The notes beneath the pieces were generated by a model. That model had not been told where the DNA came from. It did no database searches and was given only the letters and a program-made list of their open reading frames with translations. A program made the translations under genes and the position numbers. From Hydractinia symbiolongicarpus (Eukaryota; Cnidaria; Hydrozoa; Anthoathecata; Hydractiniidae), in the NCBI RefSeq assembly GCF_029227915.1, contig NC_079882.1, positions 8,062,001 through 8,122,000 of the forward strand: DNA of 60,000 nucleotides. The letters are read 5' to 3'. The number at the start of each line of letters is the position of its first letter. The stretch's first letter is position 1. Positions 36,549 through 49,252 of this stretch are shown in pieces.

Positions 36549-38317
36549 TAATTTTTTTTCATCAATATATATGTATGTGTGCTACATTAACAAAATATAT
36601 TTTACATTTTTATAAATTATCATTTTTCTTTCCAAAGAAAGAAACATTTTAAAGGTTTGTTCTTAAAGAATTTACATTAATCTCTTTTACAGCAGTTCGT
36701 TATATTAAATTTTTTAGGTAATCAAAGTTTTTTGTTCGCCTTCTATACCTGAATGGGGTTTACAATTATGTATAAGAATTACTCAAACCAGAAAATGTGG
36801 TTTTTAAGAAAAATTGAGTATCGTCCACACAATTTTGGCTGAAGCTCAATGTTGTTTAAGTTTCTGTGTTTTACAGGCTTAACTATTACGTAGTTGTTGA
36901 CTATCTTTTTGTGAACACCAAATTCACCTGTTTACTTGTTCAGTTAGACAAGGTTTCTCGAAACCTACCTTTCGCTTAAATTACATTTGTCCTCGTATAA
37001 AAATTACATAAAATTACAAGTTGCTCCGTTTTCTAAAAACTTTGATGTTTTTTTTAAAAAAAGCGTGTAGTTAGCATGAATTGAAAAGCGTCTGGATTTT
37101 CTTGCAAACAAATACTCTCGTTCCCAGAGCCCAGTATATGAGAGCTCTGCGGTCGAGAATGACAAATATTTTTATTTTTCTGTTTTATTTCAAACAAATA
37201 AACAGAGATATTCTCTGTTTGTTTCTTTTTAAGCAATGGGTATACTTTTTAAAAACCTTCCATTTTCGCTGCGCGTAATAATTCCCGTAAATTTCTATTA
37301 GAACCTGCTAGTTTATAAGGTCATTTTAGACATTTTAGACATTTGGATGAAAATCAAGTAAACAAAACGACACGGCAATAGAATTCTGAACTTCTTTAGA
37401 ATTTTATTGCCGCGTCCAAACACTCAAAATGTGACGAATTCCCTTTTTTTTTGCCAATTTTGCAAAATATAAGTAGGGTATCAATAGAACTCGCCACTCT
37501 TATTAGAAAGAGGCAAGCACACCTGGGAACGAAGTGCTGTGTGACGAAGGGAGTCAATGACGTAATTCGTCCAATAAACAAACAAACAAACAAACAGAGA
37601 GAAAGTGGAGAAGTGTGACAGTTAGATTGTAATGACACAACCTAGTTCCCCGGGCTTCGTTCCGATGTCATAGAAGATAAGAGTTACCTTGGGGACGAAG
37701 ATGGTTTTGACGTTAAAACAACAGTCTAGACAAAAAGCATACACCACATCACCCATTTAAAAAAATGTTCGCTTTTCATATAAAAAGATTACGATGTTTG
37801 CTTTAAAACGTACATGTAATACGTTTTTATTACGTTATTGATGACAGATGGATGAATCTTCGCAAATACCTATGGAAAAATATTGAATGACGTGATTTAA
37901 AACAATGAGAATTTAGTAAAATTATTTTCTAATTATTGCACTTACAGAAACAAAAGGTTTAGATGTCATTAAATCAACATAGACTTTATATGGTATAACA
38001 GGATAAACATTACAAACAGGGCGAAAGCGATGAGATTGTTATTTGTGTAGAAGTAGCCACTTTTTATTTCGAAGTCAGTTGAGTATAAAAAAGAAAGTAT
38101 AAACTTAAAATTTTGAGAGAGTTTTTAAATATACTTATCTTTGATCTGGAGACTAATTTGGTAATGTCGTTTATTTTATTTTTGTACATAAAGGATAAAG
38201 CGTATAAATTACCGGAAAATTTCGGTTTCCGATTAATTAAAAGTAGGGAAAAATAGTGTGGAGGTTGAACATGTTTTTGTTTTATTTTCAAGAGTTAAGT
38301 TAAATTCAATTAAAACA
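36549..38317. other. DIS3-TES intergenic region
   Basis: About 1.8 kb without an exon. It includes an imperfect 17-bp hairpin at 37373-37412 (CGGCAATA arms), a short CAAA repeat at 37575-37596, and GGGAACGAAG/CTTCGTTCC words at 37520 and 37655 that resemble ends of small foldback elements. TES regulatory DNA probably lies in the last few hundred bases. Confidence 0.5.
38281..38317 (+). promoter_or_regulatory. Acceptor-like site and start context of TES
   Basis: TTTATTTTCAAG ends with AG at 38291-38292, 25 bases before an ATG in good context (AAAACAATGG at 38312-38321). It may mark a 5' UTR intron or a spliced-leader acceptor. Confidence 0.4.
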
Positions 38318-41300
38318 ATGGCTGGAAGAAAAGTTGACGCAAAAAACGAAGATGTTCCCGAGGTGAGTTTAAAATCCCAGTTTGTTGTCCTTTTATTATA
38401 GCTAATTTATCTTACAAATTAATGGGAATTGGGGTAAATATAATTATTTGTACATCCGGACAACACGATTTAATTGCAGCCATAAAATAATAGGACAGGG
38501 ATGGGTGAGTGACAAACTGAGAGTCTTTAGAATTCAACTCTAAAACAAGCTTCTGTGCTGCCTCGTATTGTGTTGTTAAAAAAGTATGGTAAAAAGTTTA
38601 TCGAATAATAACAAAATGGCTACTATAGCTGCGAGGCGGGAGGTTTTTAACGGAAAAGAGATTATTAGACAGCAAGAAATTGGGGTTGGTATAACTTTTC
38701 TCAGTTTTGGTATGCGAGTCTGTATTAAATATTCATGCCCTGTTGTACCCTAACCAAAAAAAGGCTGGAGTGGAAGAAACAGCACACAGAAAAGCAGGAT
38801 TACCAGATACCAGAGACACACAAACCAGCTAACTAGCTGCTACTACAGTCTTCTGAGATGTGTTTGTTTAATTCCCATTGAATACGAGAGTTGTGTCAAT
38901 TTTAAAAATGGGGAAATATTCCTCGACTTTAAAGTCATTTGCCTTGCCTAAGATAAATAAAACACTGTTTTTACAAATCGAAAGGGCATAGAAGAAGAAG
39001 AAGAAGCTACCTAACCTAGGTATAGATGCCATGCAGTGTCATTTTTTTGCTATGCAAAATTTAGTTTTATATTGTCCCTTCTTGGTTGAAGGCAGATTAC
39101 CAGTAGCTAGCACACTTTTCTTTATCAGGTGAGACTCACAGATCCGAGAAAAATCACCTAATCAGGAGGGCTACAGTAGAGTACAGGGCCACAGTAAGGT
39201 AAACCACTGGTAAAAGTTGGTTTAAAAAAAGTTGTGGGCAACCATTAAACATCCTTGAAAAAGTTTTTCCCAAAATAAAGTTTGTGAATAGATGACTTGC
39301 TATCTTGATAAATTTTTTGTTTTTATTTTTTCAGCAGGTAAAATAAAACAATTCAATTGGCTAATAATTCTCTTTAGAAGATCTGATTGGTTAAAAAATT
39401 ATTTTCTTATCGCAAGTCATGTGTAAAAAAATCTTGCCTGTTGTCTTCCCACACCCAGTTCCTGCCACAACTATCCTGTTTCATATCTTCAAATCTTACC
39501 CGTGACTATGAAGGGTCCTGAGAACTAGTTTAAAATGGGAAGCTCCCATTAAACAAGGTGTGCAAGTTATCATTAAATATAGAATAGATGATGGCTGGAA
39601 GGGTGGACTTATACTCTTCAAAAATCAAAATTACTTGGCTGCATTGATATAAAATTACATTCTTTGATAATAAATCTTACCATATTCCATACCCTGTACA
39701 TGTGCAATAAAATACCAATGCAAATTGCTGTGGCTGCCTGGTTACGCGGCTGCAGGGTCTTCCAATGTGATTGGCATTGGTTAGGGTTGGGGTTTTCAGC
39801 CAGGCAGTTATCATGTAGCAACAAAACCATGCAGCCACGCAGCCACTTATAATTATCAACAGAAAAAGACATCGTTGATTCTAAAATTGCTCCTTTTCGA
39901 ATTTTTGAGTTTTTGACCTCACTCCTGACAATGTTAAAGAGGAATATTATGTATGTTGTAGAGAGAATATATATAACTAGTCGTTACCCTGTGGAAAATC
40001 CATGGGTTCGCCCGTCCTTTTTATACCGCATTGCATGCTTCTCGCTATTGCGCAGCTAAGCTACCATTTTGCGTGACAGACAGACAGACATATACGGGTA
40101 TTATAATATAGATAGTTTCTTTTGTCTAGTTAAAACAGATTTCATTTGGGGGATAGTAATACATCTAGATGATACTAAAAATTTTGGATTAAATCCTGAT
40201 ATATATATACTAAAGTGTTTTACAAAGTTACCTAGCCCATACACACATTACTGATTTTTGTGCTATTCGTAACAGATAAAAAAGTACCAAATGTCATCAA
40301 AAGTTAACCAATCAGCACACCCTAGTTAACAAATTACTGCACCACTTGAACGTAATTTTACATTACGCAAGTTTTACAACCCAGCATAACGATCTCTGCA
40401 TATCTTTTGTTTACACATTATGGGACATTTCTTGTTGTTTTGAACTGATTTTAAAGCTCTGTATGATGTGTTTTCTTTTTTAAAAAAATCGACTATTCAT
40501 TTGTGGAAAAGGCAAACTTAGCCTTATTATATACATTTTGTATTATTTACACTGCAATATGTAATTAAATATAACATTAAATGTTACGGTGAGACATAAC
40601 TAATGTTTTTCAAAATAGCTTATGTATTTAGCTCCTGTATTTAAGAATAGGTTAACAATAACATTGAAAGTATGATGATGTTTTGTTACAATTTTTTATG
40701 GGTCTTTACTCATACTTTTTAATACATTCTAAGTAAACACTGCATTATAATTTACCCAGCTCTGCCACACAATTTCATAATAATTCAAATATTTTAGATC
40801 TTATTTAATGTAAAAAGAAAAAAATTCACCTACACTATCCAAGAAAATATTCATGTTAATAAGTTGGTGGAAAATCTATTTAACGGTTTATTAAAGAGGC
40901 TGCATTAGAAAACCCTAACGAAAAGAATAAGTTGTATTATACGTATCCTGCTTTTGGATCAGTTTGCATAAAATGTAAAAAGGCAAAATGGCAAATATTC
41001 CTTCTCTTCTTAAATACATTTTAAATTATTTAAATACATTTTAATTTATTTAGCGTCATCTTGCACATGAAAGGGGGGCTGGTGCACCGTGCTTAAAATG
41101 TGGACCTGCATGTGATGGTTTAGATTTACATTTCTGGAGGTACGTAAAAGTTGTTTACGTTTGTTGGTTCTTTCACATTTCAATCTGTTACTAATGTAAA
41201 ATATATATAAGAGGCTAATTTGTAAACACATTTAGGGTGAAATTTACACAAAAATTAAAAACATTAGAACAGTCGGCCTAAAATTCCTTCATAAATTAAA

Positions 41301-43491
41301 AAAATTAAATAAATAAACTAATATGAGTCTATATGAACGTTGATACTACCGAACATTCCTTTTCCATACACGTATTAGACATGTCTGTTGTTACAATAAG
41401 ATAACTTTATCTATTTCTTCTGTATCTTCAAATCTGACCATGTTTTTCCTTGTGTTGTAAAATAAAAACATTCAAGGCTAAAAAGTACAAAAAAAAACAA
41501 GTATAACAAGTATGTAATATATAAATTATAAAATTATCGGATTGTAATTTTATGATTCTTATGATTGATGATTTTTTGTTCAGAAAAATTTGCAAGGTTT
41601 GTTACTGCAAATATGAAGACCATGATGTCAAACAGGAAGAAGAGATTCACCACGATATCGTGCGCAACATCTTTCGTAAAGAACGCGGACTGGAAGAAAA
41701 CATAGGAAAGTTGGAGATTGCTGACTTAAAGAACGAACCTGTGATCGGAGAAAATGTGAAAGCAAATTTTATTCAAGTGCCAGAAGTATCATCTGCAGCT
41801 GTCGTAAGTTTTAATGTTATATGGGTATATCAATGTTTTTAGTTAAAAGTTGGAGGGACCTGTTTTCCTAAGGGCATAAATTTTGTTGTACAAAGACGTT
41901 CTTTTGGGCTGGTTCAGCTGAAATTTCTTTTCTTTTCTTTTTTACATAAACCGTGGCAGCTTTCCTAAAAACACAAAACGGAATAACCGAATCTTTCAAA
42001 AAAAAAACTGACAATTTTTTTCACAATCTTTACCTTAAGAACCTGAGTAACCTTAAGCTTCTTTTAGATGGCGAAATATTTGGATGCTATCCCTAAAGAC
42101 AAAGCCGCCCATCACGACGAAGCAGGTGCGCAGTACCGAAGTAAACAGTTGGCCAAGCAGCTACCTGCACATGATTTCGATGAAGCGTTTTGCGATAACC
42201 TAACCGATGCAGAAAGAGAGAAAATGAAAAATTTTAACGAACGCAGAAATGAAGAGGCAGCTGGCCAGGGAGAGATTAAAGAAAAGACACCACAGGAAGT
42301 GACGCAATGGGTGAGTGAAATATTTCTTTTCGGCCTGTGTTTTTATTTTTATTTTGCTTTTTGGCATATTAATTTGAAAATTTACTGAAGGTAAGTGCGG
42401 TAATTGTTTCGCGAAATAGAAGATGTACGATAGTAAGGAAATACAAATCATCTTTTTTTTCTGGTAAAATTATCAAATTTATGAATTACCGCAAATTGAT
42501 TTACGAGAATACGTACTCGTAAAAATATGTATGTACAATCCATGCGAATGCAAATACTCTTAAAATGGTTTACTTTAAACTAAATTTTCCATTTTCTCGT
42601 GTAGGTTTGTGAGCGATGCAACAAACACCTTCTTAGCGGAGAGGTGGCTATTTTCGCCGAACGCGCGGGCAAGGATAAATGCTGGCACCCGGGATGTTTC
42701 GTATGTTCGACATGCACTGAAATGCTTGTTGACCTTATTTACTTCTACAAGGACGACAAGATCTATTGTGGTCGGCATTATGGTGAGCTTACTCGTGTCC
42801 GTTGTGCTGCATGTGATGAGGTATGTTGGCTTTATGACAGTTTTATGATACCAGTAATTTACCAGTTTAACTTTTACTTTTAAACTTCGTTATGCATATC
42901 AGTATATATGACACTTCTTAGTATGCTTCTTTGTCCAATGAGTTTAGTTTGATAGAAATTTCGTTCTCGCAGCTATTAGCTTTTTTTATATCTTTCCAGA
43001 GCTAGTATACTATACTATTAGTAAACCTGTTTTAAAGGTATAGGCCTATATGGGAAATTAGACAGGCAAAAACATATTATATTATGGCGTGGCCACCCTT
43101 TGTAGCTACATGAATAGTATACCTTAATCATCTTTTTATTTTCCAGCTGATTTTCACCAAAGAATACACACAAGCTGAAAATCAAAACTGGCACATCAAA
43201 CATTTCTGTTGTTTTAACTGCGACACGGCCCTGGGTGGACACAAGTACGTGGCGCGCGAAGAAAAGCCATATTGTATGAAGTGTTACGATCAACTATTCG
43301 CGAAGGTCTGTGCGGCGTGCAGGCAAAAGATTCCAGCTGATGGGAAACGCGTGTCTTATAAGGAAAGTCACTGGCACGCAACTGAGGATTGTTTTAAATG
43401 TGTCACTTGTAAGACGCCCATGCTTGGTCATCAATTTATATATAAGGACTCAAGTGTCTTCTGCACCCCCGCTTGTGCAAAGAAACGATAG
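38318..43491 (+). CDS. TES: Testin (TES): PET domain and three LIM domains
   Basis: Testin is a cytoskeletal scaffold of focal adhesions and cell contacts that interacts with actin regulators. Six exons (38318-38362, 41054-41139, 41584-41803, 42068-42310, 42605-42820, 43147-43491) give about 384 residues; human TES has 421. The N-terminal cysteine block reads G-A-P-C-L-K-C...L-H-F-W-R-K-I-C, as in testins. The PET core includes [20 protein letters not shown]1 (about 200-259), LIM2 (265-324) and LIM3 (327-384) keep the C-x2-C, H-x-x-C and closing zinc ligands. The tryptophan of the usual Y-x-W-x-P-P at the PET start is not seen (F-I-Q-V-P-E-V instead). All introns are GT-AG. The first exon codes only 15 residues before a 2.7-kb intron and is inferred from phase and start context. 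Confidence 0.94.
39715..39850. repeat. GC-rich GGCTGC/GCAGCC block in TES intron 1
   Basis: GTGGCTGCCTGG and CGCGGCTGCAGGG near the left are echoed in inverse by CATGCAGCCACGCAGCCAC at the right, giving a weak inverted repeat. Open frames on both strands here are by-products of its composition. Confidence 0.45.
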
Positions 43492-43744
43492 GTTAGCTGC
43501 TAAAGGATAAAGAAGAATTATTATAGAGACTGATTAAGGAATGTTGGTCAGTATAATACACGCGATAATTAATAGTTAGGGTTTAAAAGTTTAGTGGGAT
43601 AACTTTTTGGTTTACATATGTTTTTATACTGCTGTGTAGTATTCGATCAATGCCTTCTCTTTCACCCTTTATGGTTTCTTTTCGCAATTATAACGATGGT
43701 GAAACCCAAAGACGTTGCGATGACGGTTTTCAAGAAATGGTTTT

Positions 43745-43750
43745 AATAAA
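43745..43750 (+). terminator. TES poly(A) signal
   Basis: Canonical AATAAA about 250 bases after the TES stop codon, with T-rich sequence farther downstream. Confidence 0.6.
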
Positions 43751-44446
43751 AGGGGAAATGTTACGAAGAAGACTTTGACTGGACTGAAGATAATTATTTA
43801 TTGTCTAATTTAGAGATTTAACAAATTCATATGTGCAAAACGACTTTTGGTTCATGTTACTTCGCCATTGTTTTTTTAGTATATTATATACTCTTTTATT
43901 TGATCATAATAAGGTCGTATCATTTCATTTTTTTCTTCACAATTCTTTTCATTTTTTATTTAGGGTTGTGTCAATTACATTTACCCAAATAGACTTTTTC
44001 TTTTATTTTTGTTTCTGTTAGCACAGGTTCTGTATGCAAAATTCTAGAAATAAATTAAAAGGTATATTATAAAAACCTGTAATATTCTTTTCTCAATATC
44101 AGCATTTGTCGACAGGGCGCGGTTTTGCGTACCTTTTGCGAAGTATTTAAATGCACGAAGTGTGTACTTTATCAGAAGAAATAATTTAATGAATGAAATA
44201 TGTAGACAAATTTTAAAAAAGTCGACTAAAGTTAACATTTCATATGCGAGTCCAAAAATGCAACGTAGTTTATACCCTGCGCTTGTCAATATTACGGTTG
44301 TTATTGTCATCTCCCAAAACAACTATCAAAACATCTAAGAAAAAGACCACAAAGACACGTCAAACCTTACCTAAAGGGAAGGACTTTACGATTTAGTCTT
44401 ATTTTTAAAAATCCTGCAATCACTTTGCTCAGGGCATTAAAAGCCT

Positions 44447-44533
44447 CAACCTCGATCCCAGGGCTTTTTCTTCTCTTTTCGATATAAGTCCCTTACATCA
44501 AAAAAAGAAAAAAAAGACCTGCGATCGAGGTTG
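44447..44533. mobile_element. Short foldback MITE, copy 1
   Basis: CAACCTCGATCCCAGGGC at the left is matched by inverted GACCTGCGATCGAGGTTG at the right, with pyrimidine/purine tracts pairing inside them. It is the same type as 48458-48560. Confidence 0.6.
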
Positions 44534-45092
44534 TTAAAACCTGTGATAAAGTAACAGAGCAAACACACACAAAACGGGAGTGTTGTTAAAAAAAGTCTTG
44601 ATTTTTTGCGATGGCGTCATCAGAAACATCGCTGAAACTTGCATTACACAATTTGGATGAAAATCGGTTTGTGACTTCTTGACAGTAATGACGTCATGAA
44701 TTTCTATAAGATTTTCATTTCAGAAAAATAAAATTAGTTGTTCTTTTCTTAAAAGTCTTCGTTCTGCGATATTCTGTAGTCACAAGCCTTGAATGCCATG
44801 AAACGAGATTAGTTGAGATTTACTTGGAGAGGCAACCGTCTTCCTCTCTTCCCATACCTAAAGACAAAGATAAAAAAGAAATTAAATGAATTTTGTTGTG
44901 TGATTTAATTTTTGCAGTTGATCTATCATGCACATTTTGCGAGGCGATTTTTGCGGGTTTTTGTGAAAACCCACAAATGTTCTATGGAGAATAGATTCAA
45001 ATTAATTAATTAATTCAGTATGCCAGTCTATCTTGAATTAATAATGCTAATTGACGTCAAAACTAAATTTAAATGTTGTGTGCAAATAAATA

Positions 45093-45648
45093 CAGTAGAA
45101 TCTGTCATAAGCAGAAATCATCAATAAAAAAAAATTGTAGCTACGCTTTATAGAGATGTCCGCTTTATAAATATTTTGTAAAAGAGTATTGTTTTAAGAG
45201 CAAATTTTTGACTTAAAAAGGTTTTTCGAGCTTAGTTAAGCGAGTTTCTTCACACCTTAGTTTAGCGAGTTTTTTTCGAGCTTAACTTAGCGAGTTCAGG
45301 CATAAAGCATTACTCATACCAAAAAATAGAAAAGCTCTCGAATGGACATATATTAAAAAAGGTATTTGATAATATAATTAAATAAGTTGTAAACTGTCTG
45401 AAATAGAAAAATTTAAAAATACTCTGATGAAGATTTTTTGTCGTTATTCTTATTTATGTAATGTTCGATTGGGGAGTGTTTATAGTGAGAAATTTCGTGT
45501 GCAAAAACATTGTTCCTCTTATTGAGTGTCTGCTTTATAACTGTTCGCTTTATAAAGACTTTTTTGAAAGAGTTTAGCCTAAGATTTATCCGTTCTAAGT
45601 ATCACCTGTCCGTCTTACAAAGCTGTTCACTTCAGCAGGATCTCACTG
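45093..45648. mobile_element. pogo/Tigger-like MITE
   Basis: The left end CAGTAGAATCTG and the right end (complement CAGTGAGATCCTG) are imperfect inverted repeats. Each is flanked by TA (45091-45092 and 45649-45650). CGCTTTATA words recur near both ends. A unit like GAGCTTAACTTAGCGAGTT is repeated three times at 45228-45300. Ends and target site fit the pogo/Tigger branch of Tc1/mariner. There is no transposase. Confidence 0.65.
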
Positions 45649-45650
45649 TA

Positions 45651-48457
45651 TTATTTCTTCAGGGCAATAATCACCATATTTTAATATATGTGAATAGTCC
45701 GCACACTTCAACTAAATAAATTGTTCTTTTTTGATAATAACTTTATTTTATTTAATGGAAGAATTAACCCATTTCAAAATAGCGTTTAATTAAATTACCA
45801 CAAATTGTAAAAGAGTTAACTCTAATCAAATTAACACGTTTGGCGCCTCGTAATGTAAAAAGGAGTACAAACAACCCAAGAAAAAGATACAACAGAGCAT
45901 TTGTCAACCAGCACTGTCTTATATACACAACATATATAAAAGTCATTAAATATACGAATTAAGTGTTGGTATTACTTGACCACGGTAAGGTTATTACCTT
46001 TGTAAGTCGTAGAAATTAATGCAGATTGAATTACCGTGTAACGTAATTATTGTAGTCTAAACGAACACAAGTGGGAAATTAACGTCCACTTAATTAGCGC
46101 GCTGAAAGTAAAGACAAAAGCAAACCAAAAACAGACGTTCTGTAATAAAAAACCCATATCTGTACTGTGCCGCTAACTGACTATGTATTAGTTTCTTAAC
46201 GAATCAAATACTTGTCCTACAACGCATGCGTAACATCTCCTTCGCAGGTGAAAGTTTCCTCCCGCGAAAAGCAAAAAGCTACATTTTTCTTTTGCCTGTG
46301 CAACAAAGAAAATTTAACATATTTTACCTATTTTATATAGTGTCTGGTTAACCCTTTTTTATAAACAATGGTCAATTTACACAATGTTTTTGAAATTGTC
46401 TTTAAACAATTTGCTTGAGACAAGTTTATTACAGGATTAATCATTTAAAGGGATACTACAGGACACAGGATTTTATTTAACAGACCAAGGAAGGTAGGGA
46501 AGAGTTTTTTTTTACATGCAGGCTTGAAATATACTATCAAATCACTAAATTATAAACAATTCGTGGGAAGATACAATTTAACACCGCAATACTTTCGTTA
46601 AAAGCCCCTTTTACAGAGACACACTCTTTTAAAGAAATACTTTTCCCAGGAATTTAAATAAATCCTTTCTTTTTTAAACGCCCTCGTCTATTTTGTTGCA
46701 CTAGAGTTAACAGAAGCCATAGCTTGTTGAGTACAGGAATAATATTGAAGTTATTCAGAATTCGTGTCTATAGAAACCTGCATATAGTACTTTTAACATA
46801 CACAAGACTGAATTACATCATGTATCTTCTACTATTATAGATAGTCGAATAAAAAAGGTCTTTAATAACGCTCTTTTCAAATAAATGCCATTCAAAAATG
46901 TAGTAAACACCCTTCATACTTCACTTCATGATTTTTTCGAAAATAAAATTTATTAAAAGACAAACTTGTTCGGGAAGATAATCTTGTCCCAGGAAGACAA
47001 GCTTGTTCCCCTAGTTTCACAGGGCGCTAATAAAGAACTTCGTCCGCAGGGGTCCTTGTCTGTTTGGGGAAGTAACCGCTAGCGACTTTGTTATCAGGCA
47101 ACAAACCCTGGGGACAGAAAAATCATTCAACAAGCAGTTTGATACAACTTCACGTAAGCGTAAGCATATATTTTTAAGAGATCTTTTTTTTACCGTGTTT
47201 TCCAAAATCGATACTGTCACGCCCTCTGTAGGGGGGGAAAGGGGGATAAGGTTACTCGGTTAAATAATATCTGTAATGGAACAAACGATGGACAGAATCA
47301 CGCGTACATGAAAAGAGGCGTAACCGGCTTTCACGAATTCGATAACTCATAAAAAATTTATTGTATTATCTTTTTGTAACTCTTAAACTCATATATCGTT
47401 TTGAATACAAATTTATATAAGACTACTCACGTACGTATGCAGGAGTACAAGAGAGAGTACTTTGTTAAATTTGCAACTGGTCTATAAAAGTAATAAAGTA
47501 ATTTTAATTATAAATTTAGAAGAAAGAAAAGGTAATTATTTCACATTACTTATTTTTTGTATTAACAAACTTTGGCTGTAATATCAATTATTAGTAATAT
47601 CACTGGATTAGTTCAATCTATAGCTTTGATAAAGCCTACTTCATTTTACACATCCAATAGCTAGAACCTGCAAGAGACCACAGGTTGCACTTGAGATTGC
47701 TCCAAACAGGACCGGTGAAATCGGAATTGGACGCTGGGGGCTAATCTTTTATCTGTTTGTTAGAAACGACTTTTAAATGTTTTACAGCAAAAGTTTCAAA
47801 AATACCCAACTTCCGCTTTACGAAAATTACCGTTACGTTAACTTAAAATGGATGAAAAGAGACTCGTCGGTTTGATTAGAGCTTTCTTTAATTTGTCATG
47901 AGTTTTACTGAGAAACGAACAAGTGTAGTTAGTTGCGTTTAGAAATTTTCAAGATTCAGGGCAAAAAAGTTTAAATATTTTATTCTATTTTTGCGAGTAC
48001 TATATGCATATAAAGAAATCGATTCAGAAAAGGTGATTTATATTCGTGTTATATTTACGATAATTCCAGATGTGCTATCGATACGATGTCAATAGCATAC
48101 ATATTTTATAACTAAAGTGAGAAGCTAACAGTACCAGCACGATAGTTTTCAAAGCGCGGTGTCAAATCATAATTTTTTTTACTTGTACTGAATAAGCTTC
48201 AAAAGCTTTCAGAAAACAGTAAAAAAACACAGGACGCGTTATTCTACCAATCTCGTCCCACGGAATTTCGTAATCCTGGGAACGAAATTGTTATTTTACG
48301 GACTTTAAAATATTGATCTAAGACCTAAAGAAACATGAAAGTGTAATATGAGCAAAAAACAAATGAAATTATCTTAAAATTAAAGTAAACAAAAATGTCT
48401 ATCTTGTTTTATGCTTTAAATCAAAACAAAGAGTATTAATAAATTCAACTCCCAACT
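45651..48457. other. Intergenic, no gene seen
   Basis: AT-rich sequence between TES and the channel-subunit gene. Words such as CTTGTTCCCCTAG and CCCTGGGGACAG at 46970-47120 in opposite orientations hint at another decayed foldback element. No exon is supported. Confidence 0.5.
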
Positions 48458-48560
48458 CAACCTCGAACCCAGGGCCTGTAGCGTTTTTTGATATAAAGAT
48501 TAAACGTCCGCGTTTCATCTTCATATCAAGAAACGACACCAGGTCCTGGGTTTGAGGTTG
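48458..48560. mobile_element. Short foldback MITE, copy 2
   Basis: CAACCTCGAACCCAGGGCCT pairs with AGGTCCTGGGTTTGAGGTTG at the other end. The arms extend about 35 bp with a few mismatches. It is related to 44447-44533 and the two differ mainly in the loop. Confidence 0.7.
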
Positions 48561-49240
48561 CTCCCATCTTTCATATCACAAATTTTCCATGTAGCAGTCA
48601 CCCAAATACACTTCGTGCATTTGTCACACCTTTCGTGCATTTTGATGTATTGGTTACTCAACTGGGGTGTTGGCTACTATTTTGGTACATCTGAGAGAAA
48701 AAACGATTTTAATTGAAACCGTAAAAAAATCAAGGGAATTACCCATCGTACTTATTTCCCGCTATTTGTCGTTGAACCTTGTTTGCACCAGTTAGCAAAA
48801 AGTAATTAAAAAAAAGTGCAGGGGGGAGATCGAAATAAAACTGCGCGCAACCTTTGAAGAGACAAAATATTGTTTTAACATGAGAGATAGACAACATTAG
48901 TTTAAAAGAGTATTTATTTGTAATACATATTAAATTGTATTCATATATTCAATATACCCTTAGCTTCAAAATATAAAAGAAAAAAATAATATCATTTCAA
49001 AATATGGAAAAAATATTTTAAAACAATGGATATTTGTCGAGTAAAAATGTTTCTGTTTTTCCTTTTTCTATTTCCAGTTTTTATGAAAGTTAAATTCTCA
49101 TAAATAATTTAAAATTATAAAACAACACGTAATATATTCAGCTTATCGTTCGAAACGAGAAAAAGTAAACCTATTAGGGTTCTAACTTTACTGTTCCTAA
49201 GAAGTTTTATATTTACTTTTTCCTATTTATAAAATTTTTT

Positions 49241-49252
49241 CTCAATTTAGAA
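49241..49252 (+). promoter_or_regulatory. Acceptor-like site 2 bases before the start codon
   Basis: CTCAATTTAG ends at 49250 and the ATG is at 49253, leaving a two-base leader if this acceptor is used. That is far shorter than an ordinary promoter-proximal 5' UTR. Confidence 0.5.

Noticed and set aside
39618-39872. Three overlapping frames on both strands
   Set aside because: They arise from the GGCTGC/GCAGCC-rich block in TES intron 1.
42575-42848. Frames on both strands over TES exon 5
   Set aside because: They are shadows of the LIM1 coding exon; only one frame joins in phase with neighbouring exons and shows zinc ligands.
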